Shown here: in pieces, positions 28,581-39,581 of the stretch
Numbering within the stretch: position 1 is the stretch's first letter
Layout: each line of letters opens with the position of its first letter
Assembly (NCBI RefSeq): GCF_003443735.1
Contig: NZ_CP031969.1
Span: 5,208,001 to 5,272,000 of the forward strand
Direction: 5' to 3'
Length of the DNA: 64,000 bases
DNA from: Streptomyces sp. CC0208
GTDB lineage: Bacteria; Actinomycetota; Actinomycetes; Streptomycetales; Streptomycetaceae
The notes under the pieces: generated by a model
Seen by the model: the letters and a program-made list of their open reading frames with translations, nothing else
Told to the model about the DNA's origin: nothing
Databases searched by the model: none
Program-made: the position numbers and the translations under genes

Positions 28581-31500
28581 GTGCGCGTTCGGCCCTTCAG
28601 CCGTGTCCGCTCCACCCGCCGTACACGGCGCGCCCGTCGCGGTGTCGCGCTACTCCTGCTGACCGTGTTCGCCTGCATGTGGACGACACAGTCGGCGATG
28701 GCCGCCGGGGCCGAACTGCACACGGTGGACCTCTCGTTGCCGCGTCTGTCCTCGCTCACGGCCTGGCTGAAGGACCCGCACTGGGGCCGGCTGCCGGCGC
28801 AGGAGTCGGGCACGGCGGCGGGCAAGCGGCACCATGTGCCGGCCTCGGCCACCGAGGCCCACCGGGGCGTGGGCCGTCAGCCGGGCAAGGGCAAGGGCGA
28901 GCTCTCCGCGTACCACGCGCACCAGGCGTCAGTGAAACGGGGCAGGAGCGCCGTCGGCGGCAGCGGCTTCAACGCGAAGACCAGCAAGCGGGACGCCGGC
29001 AAGTCCTCACGCACCGACACCGTGTACGACAACGCCGACGGAACGACCACCAGACGGATCTACCCCACGACCGTCAACTACCAGGTCGGCAAGGGCAGAT
29101 GGGCGCCCATCGACGTGGACGTCCGGGCCGGGCCGGACGGGCGCTGGTACGAGAAGGCCAACTCCGTCGGCGTCGACCTCGCCCCGCAGGCCGATGACTC
29201 CGACCTCGTCTCCCTGGCTCCCGACGCACAGCACTCCGTCGCCTACGAACTGAAGGGCGCACAGTCCGTCAAGGGCACCGCCGACGGCTCGCGCGTCACC
29301 TACGCCGGTGTCCTCGCCGACACCGATCTCCAGGTCGCCCCCACCGCCACCGGTGTGAAGGAAGCGGTCGTCCTGCACTCCGCGGACGCCGGCAACTCCT
29401 GGACCTTCCCGCTCCACCTCAAGGGACTCACCCCGGTCCAGCACAAGGACGGCTCGATCGTCCTGCGCGACGGCGCCGGGAAGACCGTAGAGCGCATCCC
29501 TTCGTCGTACGCCTACGACTCGAGGGTCGATCCGCGCTCCGGTGACCCCACCACCACGCGCGACGTGACCACGACCCTCGTGCGGAGCAGCGGCGGCTAC
29601 GCGCTGAAGATCACCCTCGACGAGGCCTGGCTGAAGGACGCGCACCGCGTCTTCCCCGTCACCGTCGACCCGACCGTCACCGACGGCTGGACGACCACCT
29701 ACGCGGAGTCGGGCGCGGCCGGCGACCACTCCTACGAGCAGACGATCAAGGTCGGCTCGTACGACTCGGGCACGCACTCCGCCGCCGGTTACGTCAACCA
29801 CTGGGACACCGCCTGGGACGCGAGCGGCGCTACCGTCACGTCGGCCACGCTGCACCTGTTCGACACCTGGGCCTCGACCTGCACCGCCGAACGGTTCGAC
29901 GTCGCCCTGGTCACCCAGGCGTGGACGCCCGAGGGCGTCACCAGTTACCCCGGCCCGACCTACGGCTCCTCCATAGGCAACGCGACCCCGACCGTGCCCA
30001 ACGCCTGCGCGAACACGGCCGCGGACCGCTCGGTGGGCGACTGGGTCAGCGTCTCCCTGACGACCTCCGCGATCCAGGGCTGGTTCAGCGGCTCCACGGC
30101 CGACCACGGCCTCGCGGTGTACGCGTCGAACAGCGACGCCCTGCACTGGAAGCAGTTCGGCTCGTTCAACGATCCCTCGCTCGGCCCCTACATCGTCGTC
30201 AACTACACCGGGAACACCGCCCCGCAGCTCTACGAGCAGTTCCCCGCCGACAACGCGGTCGTCGGCACCACCACCCCCGAACTCACCGCCTGGGCGGGCG
30301 GCGCCAACTCCAGCGGTAGCGCCGGCCAGTACCAGTTCAAGGTCTACGACGCGAACAACGCCCTGGTCGCCGACTCGGGCCTCGTCTCCACCGGCGACTG
30401 GACCGTGCCGGCCGGGAAACTGGCCTGGGGCAAGAACTACACCTGGCAGGTGCAGGCGTACGACTCCACGACCGGGCTCTACTCGCCCGCCGATCCCTAC
30501 GAGCTGTCCGTCCAGGTGCCCCAGCCCGTGATCACCTCCGGGCTGTCGCAGAACAGCAGCGACCACGGCTTCGACGCGTCCATCGGCAACTACACGACCT
30601 CCGACACGGACGCCTCGATCTCGACCGTCGGCCCGTCCCTGGACGTCGAGCGCGACTACAACTCCCGTGACCCGCGCTGGACCGGCGCCTTCGGAGCCGG
30701 CTGGTCGTCCATCCTCGACGCCCGCGCCACCGAGCAGTACAACGCCGCCGGGACCGTCACCGGCGTCAACGTCACCTACCCGGACGGCTCCCAGGTCGGC
30801 TACGGCAAGAACAGCGACGGCACCTTCGCACCGGGGACCGGCCGCTGGGCCACGTTCACCACGGTCACCGGCGGCTACCGCCTGACCGACAAGGACGACA
30901 CGGTCTACGCCTTCACCACCTCACTGGGTTCGGGCGGTTACGGCCTCACCACCGTCACGGACGCCAACGGCCGTGCCATCACGCTGACCTGGACCAGCGG
31001 ACACGTCACCAAGATGAAGTCCGCCGTCTCGGGTCGCTCCCTGAACTTCACCTGGTCCCCGCCGACCGGCGCCCTGGCCACGCACGTCGCCACCGTCACC
31101 ACCGACCCGGTCACCAACGGCGACTCCACGACCGTACTGACCTGGACCTACGGTTACTCCAGCGACCGGTTGACGACCGTGTGCGCCCCGCTGTCGACGA
31201 CGAAGTGCACGACGTACGGCTACACGACCGGCTCGCAGTACCAGAACGCCTCCCTCGACCTCGACCCGAGCGCCGCCTGGCCGCTCACCGAGAGCTCCGG
31301 CACCACCGCCAAGGACGCGGTGCTCTCCAACGAGGGCACCAAGAACGCCACGTACGAGAACGTGACGCTCGGCGCGGCCGGCCCGCTCACCGGTTCCTCC
31401 TCCACCGCCGCCTCCTTCAACGGCACCACCTCCGACGTCGCACTGCCCAAGAACACCGGCAACGACACCGATTCGGGCGCCCTGTCCCTGTGGTTCAAGA

Positions 31501-34500
31501 CCTCGGCCGGACCGGGCGTGCTCTACTCCTACGCCTCCCAACCGATCGGCTCCGGACAGGCCGCCGGCTTCTACACCCCGTCGATCTACGTCGGCACCGA
31601 CGGCAAGCTGAACGCCGAGTTCTGGTACAGCGGCGGCATCAACCCGATCGTGTCCTCGGCGTCCGTGGCCGACGGCAAGTGGCACCACGTGGTGCTGAGC
31701 GCGGCGGGCAACTCGCAGTCGCTGTTCCTGGACAACACGAAGGTCGGTTCCCGCTCCGGCACCGTATCCATCAAGAGCGCGGTGGCCTTCGGCAAGAACC
31801 AGGTCTTCAACTACCTCGGCACCGGGTTCCTCGGCGGTAACTGGCCGGACGAGCCGCACAGCAGCTCCAGCGACGCCACCGGGTACGCGACGTACTTCAC
31901 CGGCTCGATCGCCGACGTCGCCTGGTACGGACGGCCGTTGGTCGCCGCCGACGTCAACTCCCTCTACCAGTACGGCACCCACTCCGCGAACCTGCTCACC
32001 TCGGTCAAGCGGCCCTCGGGCAAGACCTTCGCGGCGATGACGTACGACCCGGCGACCACGACGCTGACCCAGCTCACCGACGAGAACGGCGGCGTCTGGA
32101 AGCTCGCCGCGCCCACGGTCACCGGCTCCAGCCAGACCTACCGGGGCGCGGTGCTCGGCGCGGGGCCCGCCGGTTACTACCGGCTCGGTGAAGCGGCCGG
32201 GGCGACCACGGCCGTCAACGAGGTGCATGGCGGCAACGGCACCTACAGCGCCGTGACGCTCGGCGCGACGGGCCCCTTCAGCGACGCCAAGGCCACGACC
32301 TACAACGGCAGCACCTCGTACACCGAACTGCCGACCTCCGTGCAGTTCGGCACCAGCGACCGCAGTCTCGAACTCTGGTTCAAGACCGCGAGCCAGGGCG
32401 TCATCGTCGGTGCCCAGTCGGCGGCGATATCCGGCGCGACCGCCACCTCCGGCACCTACGCGCCCCTGCTGTACGTCGGCACCGACAACAAGCTGCACGG
32501 CCACTACTACTCGGGCAGCGGCTCCGCCACGACCGCGTTCGGCTCGACCGGGACGGTCACCGACAACACCTGGCACCACGTGGCCCTCACGGCCTCCGGC
32601 GCCACCCAGACCCTGTACCTGGACGGCGTCAAGCAGGCCGCCTACTCCGGCACCCCCGCCGACCAGACCTACAACCACGTCTACCTCGGCGCCGGGTTCT
32701 CCAAGGCCTGGCTCAACTCCCCGGCGGACGTCAGCCACTTCACCGGTTCCATCGCGGACGCCGCCTTCTACCACTCGGCGCTCACGGCCGCCGACGTCGC
32801 CGCACACGTCGAGGCCGCCAGGAACTCCACCGGCCTGCTCCCCGTCGAGACGGTCAAGGTGACCTCGCCGACGACGTCCACGCTGACCTACACCTACGAC
32901 GTCACCAACGGCAACCGCGCCCTGACCGAGACCGACGGCCTCGGCAACAAGACCAGCTTCGGCTACGACACGGCCGGTTTCGAGCACACCGTCACCGACC
33001 CCAACGGCGCGGTCACCACCACCGGCCACGACGTCCGCGGCAACATCGTCTCGTCCACGAACTGCCAGGACCAGGTCGCGAACAAGTGCAACACCGAGTA
33101 CTACACGTACTACCCGGACGACACGACCGCCCAGCTGACCACCGCCGACCCGCGCAACGACCAGCTGCTGACCGAGCGTGACGGCCGCTCGGCGTCCGCG
33201 ACCGACACCACTTATCTGACGTCGTACACCTACGACTCGGCGGGCAACCAGACCGTCGTCACCGGCCCGGCCGTGCCCGGTTTCCCGAGCGGCCGTGCGA
33301 CGACCACCGTCTACAGCGACGGCACCAGCACCTACCCCTCCGCCGACGGCGGGGTGGTCCCCAAGGGCCTGCCGGTGAAGACCGTCAGCCCCGGCGGCGC
33401 GGTCAACTCGGTGTCGTACTTCTCGAACGGCGACGTCGCCTCCACCACGGACGCCATCGGTCTGGTCACGTCGTACACCTACGACGGTGTCGGCCAGGTG
33501 CTGAGCCAGAAGGTCGTCTCCGACACCTACCCGAACGGGCTCACGACCACCTACACGTACGACAAGAACGGCCAGGTGACCTCCGAGAGCGACCCGCAGA
33601 TCACCGACCGCGTCCAGGGCGCCACGCACGCGGCCGTCTCCGGCACGGTCTACGACGACGACGGCGACGTCCTCTCCCAGACCGTGTCCGACGCCACGGG
33701 CGGCGACGCCTCGCGCACCGAGACACAGACCTACGACGCCTACGACCGGCTGCTGACCGAGTCCGACGCCAACGTCGCCGCGGGCACGTCCTACGGCAAC
33801 ACGACGACGTACACCTACGACACCTCCGGCAACAAGACCAAGGAGGTGACGAGCGCCGGCAACGAGACCGACTACACCTACGACGACAACGGCAACCTGC
33901 TCACCCAGGCCCTGATGTACACCGGCGACCCGGTCAGCCCGCAGACCGCGACCTCGCTCGTCGAGTCCTCCCGCGCCTACGACCCGGCCGGGCGGCTGGC
34001 CTCGATCACCGACGCGCTGGGCGCGAAGACGTCGTACACCTATACCGACGACGGCCTCACGGCGACGGTGAAGAAGACCAGCTCCGACGGGTCGAGCACC
34101 TACACCCTGGAGTCGGACACCTACGACGCGGCCGGCAACCTGCTCGCCCAGACGACCGACAACGGCGAGAACGTCACCCAGTACACGGTCGACGCCTCCG
34201 ACCGCACGACCTCCACCACCGTCGACCCGACCGGAGTCGACCGCGTGTCGACCGTGTCGTACACGCCGGACGACCAGGTTGCGTCGGAGAACGATCACGA
34301 CGCGACCGGTTATGACCGCACCACGACCGACACGTACGACGACATGGGCAACGTCCTCAGCGAGACCCTGTACGGCGACGCCTCCGGCCACCCGGCCGGC
34401 TGGTGGAAGCTGAACCAGACGAGCGGCCGCAGCGTCACCGACGCGTCCGGCACCGGCAACACCGCCACCGCCGGATCGGGCGTGACCTGGTCGGACGACG

Positions 34501-37500
34501 CCGCCCAGTTCAGCGGCGACACCAGCGGCAACGGCGACATCATCGCCACCAACAGCCCGGTCCTGGACACCAGCGCGTCCTACACGGTCTCCGCATGGGT
34601 GAAGCTGTCGGACACCTCGACCTTCCGCACCTTCGTCTCCCAGGGCGGCACCAACCGCTCCTCCTTCTACCTCCAGTACGCCTCCAGCACGGGCGTCTTC
34701 CGTCTCATCTCGCCCAGCCAGGACACCTCCGCCGCCCCGTCGGCGTACTACACCGCCGCCGCCTCCGGCACCCCCGCGCTGAACACCTGGACCCACCTGG
34801 TCGGCGACTTCGACGCGTCGACGGGCACCATGAGCCTGTACGTCAACGGCGCCCTCGCGGGCTCCGCCAGCAACGCCGCACCGTGGAGCGGCTCCGGCCC
34901 GCTGTCCATCGGCGGCGCGAAGACCGCCGGCGGCACCGTCAGCAACGCCGTCAACGGTGCGGTCAGCAACGTCCAGACCTACCAGCGGGCGCTGTCGGCG
35001 AGCGAGATCTCCTCCCTCTACGGCAAGGGCCGCAGTGGGGGCACGGTCGGTTCCTCGGACCAGCAGACCACCAAGTACACATACGACAAGCGCGGCCTGC
35101 CCCTGTCCGAGACGGACCCCGAGCAGCACACCACCAACTACGACTACGACGAGGCCGGCAACCTCGCCGCCACCACCGCACCGGCGGTCCAGGCGGAGGC
35201 CGACGGCACCGCCGCGAACGCCGTGACGGTCCGTCCGGTCACCTACAGCGGCTTCAACACCTTCGGCGAGGCCGTCGCCGAGAAGGACCCGAACGGCCTG
35301 GTCACCACGTCGGCGTACGACGCCGACGGCAACAAGGTCAGCGAGACCCTCCCGTCGTACACCCCCGCGGGGGCGTCGACTCCCAACGCGGGCACGACCG
35401 TCTGGACGTACGACAGCGAGGGCAACCAGACCGGCCAGACGACCCCCGGCGGCAAGACCACCTCCTACCTCTACGACCAGATGGGCGACCTCGCCCAGAT
35501 CACCGAGCCCGACGGCACCAAGACCCACGCCACCTACGACGCCAACGGCGAGCAGCGCACGGCGACGGACGGCACGGGCGCGCAGACCCAGGCGACCTAC
35601 GACTACCTGGGCCGCCAGATCACCTCCACCACCCTTGAGCGCTACCCGTCCACGCGCACACTGACGACGAACTACTCCTACGGCGTCACCACCGGCAACC
35701 CCTACGGTGCGCACACGGCGTCGGTGCAGAGCCCGGGCGGCGTGACGACGTCGTACGCCTACAACCGGGCGGGTGACGTCACCTCGGTGACCGACGGCGC
35801 GGGCAACTCGACCTCCTACGCCTACGACTTCGAGGACAACAACACCAAGACGACTCTGGCCGACGGCAGTTACACGGTCACCGACTACAACGTCGACGAC
35901 GACCCGACGGCGACCCGCAGCTACGACTCCAACGGCACCTATCTGTACGGCACTTCGCAGCAGTACGACGGCAACGGCAACCTGGTCGCGGCGACGGACG
36001 CCAACCAGCACACCACGCACTGGACGTACGACGCGGCGGGCACGATCACCCAGCAGGTGGAGCCGGTCGACGCGACGACGTCGATCACCACGTCCTTCGG
36101 CTACGACCAGGCGGGCAACCGCACGCGCTTCACGGACGGCCGAGGCAACTCCTGGCGCTACGGCTACACCCCGTGGGGCCAGCAGGAGAAGGTGATCGAG
36201 CCGACGACGTCCCAGTACACCTCGGCCGCCGACTCCACGACGACCCTGGCCTACGACGCGGACGGCAACACCACCTCGGCCACCGCGCCCGGCGGTGTCA
36301 CGACGTCGATGACGTACGACGCCAACGACCAGCTGAAGACGCTGTCGGGCTCGGGCGCGGAGGCGGCCTCGGCGAAGCACACCTTCTCCTACGACGCGGA
36401 CGGCCGGGTGACGTCCGCGGACACGGACGAGGCGGGCACGACCGGCGCCGTGGACCACCAGGCGTCCACACACGACGCGTTCACCTACGACGACCGCGGT
36501 GACGTCCTGTCCGCCTCCGGTTCGGCGGGTTCGTCGAGCTTCACGTACGACAACAACGGTTCGATGCTGAGCCGGACGGACGCGGCGGGCACGCAGTCGT
36601 ACGGCTACGACACGGCGGGCCGGCTGTCCTCCCTGGACGACGCGGCGAGCGGCACCCATCTGACGTACACCTACGACCAGTTGAACAACGTCAAGACCGT
36701 CAAGTACGGCAGCACCGGCCAGACCCGCACGCTCAACTACAACAGCGCGCACGAACTGTCCAGCGACGTCCTGGTGCAGGGCGCCTCGACCCTGTCGAGC
36801 TTCACCTACGGCTACGACAACAACGGCAACCTGACGTCGAAGACGACCGCGGGCGTGACGGGCGCGTCGGCGAACACGTACACCTACGACTGGTCGGACC
36901 GCCTGACCTCGTGGAACAACGGCACGACCACGACGGCGTACCAGTACGACGCCTCGGGCAACCGGGTACGGGTCGGCTCGGACGTGTACACGTACGACGC
37001 CCGGGACCAGCTGACCTCGGACGGCACACACGCGTACACCTACTCGGCGCGCGGCACGATGACGCAGGAGTCGTCCACGGCTGGCGGCACGGTCGGGTAC
37101 AGGACGGACGCGTTCGGCGGCCAGATCGTGGCCGGCGCGCAGTCGTACACGCTGGACGCCCTGGGCCGGAACATCACCGACACGGACACGGGTGCGTCCA
37201 CGACCCGGACCTTCACCTACTCGGGCGCGGACAACACGATCGCGACGGACGGCGACGCGTCGTACACCTACGACCCGTCGGGCGGCCTGGTCGGCGTGAA
37301 GCAGACGGGCGCCTCATCGGGAGCCCTGGCCCTGACGGACCTGCACGACGACGTGGTGGGCACCTTCACGTCCGGTGCCACCTCACTGTCGGGCTCGGCG
37401 ACGTACGACCCGCTGGGCAAGGTGACGTCGGTGGCCTCGCTGATCGGTCACCTGGGCTTCCAGTCGGGCTGGACGGAACCGGGCACCGGTGATGTGGGTA

Positions 37501-39581
37501 CGGCCTCACGCTGGTACAGCCCGGCGACAGGCGAGTTCCTGAACAAGGACAGCGTGTCGCTGAGCCCCACGCCGGATTCGGTGGCGGCGAACCCGTTCGC
37601 GTACGTCGACGACAACCCCATGGTGGGCACCGACCCGTCAGGTCACTGCTCCATGTGGAGCCTCTCGTGCGATGTGCAGGCCGTAAAGCACGTGGCCAAG
37701 AAGGTCAAGCATGCGGCGAAGGCCGTGTACCACGCGGCCAAGCACGTGGCCCGCAAGGTCGTGCACGCGGTCAAGCACGCGGCGCACAAGGTGGTGCACC
37801 AGGTGCGGGACGTGTACCGGGCGACGCAGCGGGTGACGCGGCGGGTCTACCACTACACGGCCCGGCACGTGAAACGCATCTACCACGCGTCGGTTCACGC
37901 GGTCCATACGGCGTATCACAAGGTGTCGAAGGTCGCGCACCGCGTGGTCCACGCGGTGAAGAAGGCGGCGCACAAGGTCGCCCACGCGGTGAAGAAGGCG
38001 GCGAAGGCGGTCGCGCATGCGACGCGTACCGCGTATCACGCGACGGTCAAGGCGGTGAAGACGACCGCGAAGTTCGTGAAGAACCACGCGGCGGCGATCA
38101 CGTCGATCGTGGTCTCGACGGCGGTCTTCGCGGGCTGTGAGGCGGCGACGTGGGGCGTGGGCACGATCGGCTGCGCGGCCTTGGCGGGCGCGGCGGGTTC
38201 CCTGGTCGAGCAGGGCTTCAAGTGCGCGGACAACGGCGGCAGCGACTGCAGTGTCGGAGCCTTCGCGGGCTCGGCGGTCGAGGGCGCGGTGGCCGGTGCG
38301 GTGGGCGGCGCGCTGGGTTCCCTGGGCGGCAAGCTCCTTGCCAAGGCGGCACCGAAGGCGATGGAGGTCGTCGGCGGGCTGTTCGGCAAGGGCGCGACCG
38401 AGGCCGGGGAGGCCGGGGCGGCGGACGCCACGGACGAGGCGGCTTCGGCGGCGGAGTCGGAGGGGGCGGGGTCGAGGTCGCAGTCCCATTCGTCGGAAGA
38501 CGGGGGCGGGAGTTGCCCGATCCCGCACAGCTTCACCGGCGCGACGCGGGTGCTGCTGGCCGACGGTTCGACGAAGGCGATCGAACAGGTGAAGGTGGGC
38601 GACACGATCGCCAACTCGGTGCCGGGCGTGGCGGGTACGCAGGCGCACAAGGTCACCGCGGTGATTGTGACGCACACGGACCATGACTTCGTGGACCTGA
38701 CGGTGAAGGCGACGGCCGGCTCCACTGCCAAGCAGAGTGCGAAGGCTGGAGCGAAGTCGCTGGCCAAGAAGGTTGCCCGCAAGGCGGCGTTCGGCCTGGC
38801 GGCATCGGCGGCGGTGCTGGGTGCGCTGGGGGCGAGTCACAGCCACGGTGCCGCTCAGGGGCCGACGACCAAGACGGTCGCGGCGGTCTCGTCCTGGCAG
38901 AGTGCCAAGGCGGCTGCCGGTACCACCTCCGATGCGCGGGGTGCGCACCTGGTGACGACCTTCCACCACCCGTTCTACGACGAGACCGAGTCGGCGTTCG
39001 TCGACGCGAAGGACCTGAAGGCTGGCGACGTCCTCCAGACGCCGACGGGAACGGCTGAGATCACCGGTGTCCGGCTGTACCACGCGAACACCACGACGTA
39101 CGACCTCACCATCGGTACCCTCCACACGTACTACGTGGAGGCTGGCGACACACCGGTCCTGGTCCACAATTGCAGCGGAGGCGTTGCTCCGAACGGCGCC
39201 GCCTGTGCGTGCAATGGATCAACGGATCCGTCGAACGAGGACCTGATCCAGTCGATTGCCACCCGGGCCGAACGTAAGGTGGGAGGCAGTGGAGCCGTCA
39301 AGGGAACTGCGAAGCACGCCTATGCGGACAAGCTGCTGCAGCGATATCAGGGGATCTACGGGAATCGTGGACTCGTGACCGAGCAGAGCTACCTTGGCGG
39401 TGCGCCGGTTGCGCGAGGGACTGCTGGCAGTGCTCGGCCGGACGTCTATGACCCGGCCGAGGGGATCGTGTACGACTATAAATTCGTGATGAAGCCTGGG
39501 CGAGGAATCGGCAAATGGCAAGCGGATAAGAATGCCAACAATGTGCCTGGCGTGAATCTGACGATAGAGGTGAATCCATGA
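28581..39581 (+). CDS. Giant secreted RHS/YD-repeat polymorphic toxin with PT-HINT and predicted REase tip
   Basis: A 3666-residue protein. The GTG at 28581 has CGGGAG eight bases upstream and gives a Sec signal (Arg-rich n-region, VALLLLTVFACMW, AMA site). Then come a DNRLRE-like region (about 362-540), three LamG-like domains (about 890-1130, 1187-1412, 1934-2147), YD repeats (about 707-2940), and the RHS core RWYSPATGEF ... DPSGH (about 2977-3022). A Lys/His/Ala-rich helical stretch (3034-3169) precedes a hydrophobic segment. The PT-HINT protease-like domain spans 3312-3530 and ends VHN|C. The C-terminal toxin is residues 3531-3666: GTAKHAYADKLL, TEQSYLGG, GSARPDVYD and YDYKF suggest a PD-(D/E)XK nuclease (Asp3621, Asp3632, Lys3634). 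The tip is less GC-rich than the body. The immunity gene overlaps the stop by ATGA. Confidence 0.92.
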   Translation: MRVRPFSRVRSTRRTRRARRGVALLLLTVFACMWTTQSAMAAGAELHTVDLSLPRLSSLTAWLKDPHWGRLPAQESGTAAGKRHHVPASATEAHRGVGRQPGKGKGELSAYHAHQASVKRGRSAVGGSGFNAKTSKRDAGKSSRTDTVYDNADGTTTRRIYPTTVNYQVGKGRWAPIDVDVRAGPDGRWYEKANSVGVDLAPQADDSDLVSLAPDAQHSVAYELKGAQSVKGTADGSRVTYAGVLADTDLQVAPTATGVKEAVVLHSADAGNSWTFPLHLKGLTPVQHKDGSIVLRDGAGKTVERIPSSYAYDSRVDPRSGDPTTTRDVTTTLVRSSGGYALKITLDEAWLKDAHRVFPVTVDPTVTDGWTTTYAESGAAGDHSYEQTIKVGSYDSGTHSAAGYVNHWDTAWDASGATVTSATLHLFDTWASTCTAERFDVALVTQAWTPEGVTSYPGPTYGSSIGNATPTVPNACANTAADRSVGDWVSVSLTTSAIQGWFSGSTADHGLAVYASNSDALHWKQFGSFNDPSLGPYIVVNYTGNTAPQLYEQFPADNAVVGTTTPELTAWAGGANSSGSAGQYQFKVYDANNALVADSGLVSTGDWTVPAGKLAWGKNYTWQVQAYDSTTGLYSPADPYELSVQVPQPVITSGLSQNSSDHGFDASIGNYTTSDTDASISTVGPSLDVERDYNSRDPRWTGAFGAGWSSILDARATEQYNAAGTVTGVNVTYPDGSQVGYGKNSDGTFAPGTGRWATFTTVTGGYRLTDKDDTVYAFTTSLGSGGYGLTTVTDANGRAITLTWTSGHVTKMKSAVSGRSLNFTWSPPTGALATHVATVTTDPVTNGDSTTVLTWTYGYSSDRLTTVCAPLSTTKCTTYGYTTGSQYQNASLDLDPSAAWPLTESSGTTAKDAVLSNEGTKNATYENVTLGAAGPLTGSSSTAASFNGTTSDVALPKNTGNDTDSGALSLWFKTSAGPGVLYSYASQPIGSGQAAGFYTPSIYVGTDGKLNAEFWYSGGINPIVSSASVADGKWHHVVLSAAGNSQSLFLDNTKVGSRSGTVSIKSAVAFGKNQVFNYLGTGFLGGNWPDEPHSSSSDATGYATYFTGSIADVAWYGRPLVAADVNSLYQYGTHSANLLTSVKRPSGKTFAAMTYDPATTTLTQLTDENGGVWKLAAPTVTGSSQTYRGAVLGAGPAGYYRLGEAAGATTAVNEVHGGNGTYSAVTLGATGPFSDAKATTYNGSTSYTELPTSVQFGTSDRSLELWFKTASQGVIVGAQSAAISGATATSGTYAPLLYVGTDNKLHGHYYSGSGSATTAFGSTGTVTDNTWHHVALTASGATQTLYLDGVKQAAYSGTPADQTYNHVYLGAGFSKAWLNSPADVSHFTGSIADAAFYHSALTAADVAAHVEAARNSTGLLPVETVKVTSPTTSTLTYTYDVTNGNRALTETDGLGNKTSFGYDTAGFEHTVTDPNGAVTTTGHDVRGNIVSSTNCQDQVANKCNTEYYTYYPDDTTAQLTTADPRNDQLLTERDGRSASATDTTYLTSYTYDSAGNQTVVTGPAVPGFPSGRATTTVYSDGTSTYPSADGGVVPKGLPVKTVSPGGAVNSVSYFSNGDVASTTDAIGLVTSYTYDGVGQVLSQKVVSDTYPNGLTTTYTYDKNGQVTSESDPQITDRVQGATHAAVSGTVYDDDGDVLSQTVSDATGGDASRTETQTYDAYDRLLTESDANVAAGTSYGNTTTYTYDTSGNKTKEVTSAGNETDYTYDDNGNLLTQALMYTGDPVSPQTATSLVESSRAYDPAGRLASITDALGAKTSYTYTDDGLTATVKKTSSDGSSTYTLESDTYDAAGNLLAQTTDNGENVTQYTVDASDRTTSTTVDPTGVDRVSTVSYTPDDQVASENDHDATGYDRTTTDTYDDMGNVLSETLYGDASGHPAGWWKLNQTSGRSVTDASGTGNTATAGSGVTWSDDAAQFSGDTSGNGDIIATNSPVLDTSASYTVSAWVKLSDTSTFRTFVSQGGTNRSSFYLQYASSTGVFRLISPSQDTSAAPSAYYTAAASGTPALNTWTHLVGDFDASTGTMSLYVNGALAGSASNAAPWSGSGPLSIGGAKTAGGTVSNAVNGAVSNVQTYQRALSASEISSLYGKGRSGGTVGSSDQQTTKYTYDKRGLPLSETDPEQHTTNYDYDEAGNLAATTAPAVQAEADGTAANAVTVRPVTYSGFNTFGEAVAEKDPNGLVTTSAYDADGNKVSETLPSYTPAGASTPNAGTTVWTYDSEGNQTGQTTPGGKTTSYLYDQMGDLAQITEPDGTKTHATYDANGEQRTATDGTGAQTQATYDYLGRQITSTTLERYPSTRTLTTNYSYGVTTGNPYGAHTASVQSPGGVTTSYAYNRAGDVTSVTDGAGNSTSYAYDFEDNNTKTTLADGSYTVTDYNVDDDPTATRSYDSNGTYLYGTSQQYDGNGNLVAATDANQHTTHWTYDAAGTITQQVEPVDATTSITTSFGYDQAGNRTRFTDGRGNSWRYGYTPWGQQEKVIEPTTSQYTSAADSTTTLAYDADGNTTSATAPGGVTTSMTYDANDQLKTLSGSGAEAASAKHTFSYDADGRVTSADTDEAGTTGAVDHQASTHDAFTYDDRGDVLSASGSAGSSSFTYDNNGSMLSRTDAAGTQSYGYDTAGRLSSLDDAASGTHLTYTYDQLNNVKTVKYGSTGQTRTLNYNSAHELSSDVLVQGASTLSSFTYGYDNNGNLTSKTTAGVTGASANTYTYDWSDRLTSWNNGTTTTAYQYDASGNRVRVGSDVYTYDARDQLTSDGTHAYTYSARGTMTQESSTAGGTVGYRTDAFGGQIVAGAQSYTLDALGRNITDTDTGASTTRTFTYSGADNTIATDGDASYTYDPSGGLVGVKQTGASSGALALTDLHDDVVGTFTSGATSLSGSATYDPLGKVTSVASLIGHLGFQSGWTEPGTGDVGTASRWYSPATGEFLNKDSVSLSPTPDSVAANPFAYVDDNPMVGTDPSGHCSMWSLSCDVQAVKHVAKKVKHAAKAVYHAAKHVARKVVHAVKHAAHKVVHQVRDVYRATQRVTRRVYHYTARHVKRIYHASVHAVHTAYHKVSKVAHRVVHAVKKAAHKVAHAVKKAAKAVAHATRTAYHATVKAVKTTAKFVKNHAAAITSIVVSTAVFAGCEAATWGVGTIGCAALAGAAGSLVEQGFKCADNGGSDCSVGAFAGSAVEGAVAGAVGGALGSLGGKLLAKAAPKAMEVVGGLFGKGATEAGEAGAADATDEAASAAESEGAGSRSQSHSSEDGGGSCPIPHSFTGATRVLLADGSTKAIEQVKVGDTIANSVPGVAGTQAHKVTAVIVTHTDHDFVDLTVKATAGSTAKQSAKAGAKSLAKKVARKAAFGLAASAAVLGALGASHSHGAAQGPTTKTVAAVSSWQSAKAAAGTTSDARGAHLVTTFHHPFYDETESAFVDAKDLKAGDVLQTPTGTAEITGVRLYHANTTTYDLTIGTLHTYYVEAGDTPVLVHNCSGGVAPNGAACACNGSTDPSNEDLIQSIATRAERKVGGSGAVKGTAKHAYADKLLQRYQGIYGNRGLVTEQSYLGGAPVARGTAGSARPDVYDPAEGIVYDYKFVMKPGRGIGKWQADKNANNVPGVNLTIEVNP

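Noticed and set aside
30921..37031. A 2036-codon open frame on the minus strand inside the RHS gene
   Set aside because: It is antisense to a clearly coding RHS frame. The GC-rich repetitive codons of the YD repeats keep the opposite strand free of stops. Its translation is Val/Arg/Gly-rich low complexity with no domains.
37638..39167. Minus-strand open frame opposite the Lys/His-rich and HINT region
   Set aside because: It is an antisense shadow; the Arg/His-rich product has no recognisable fold.
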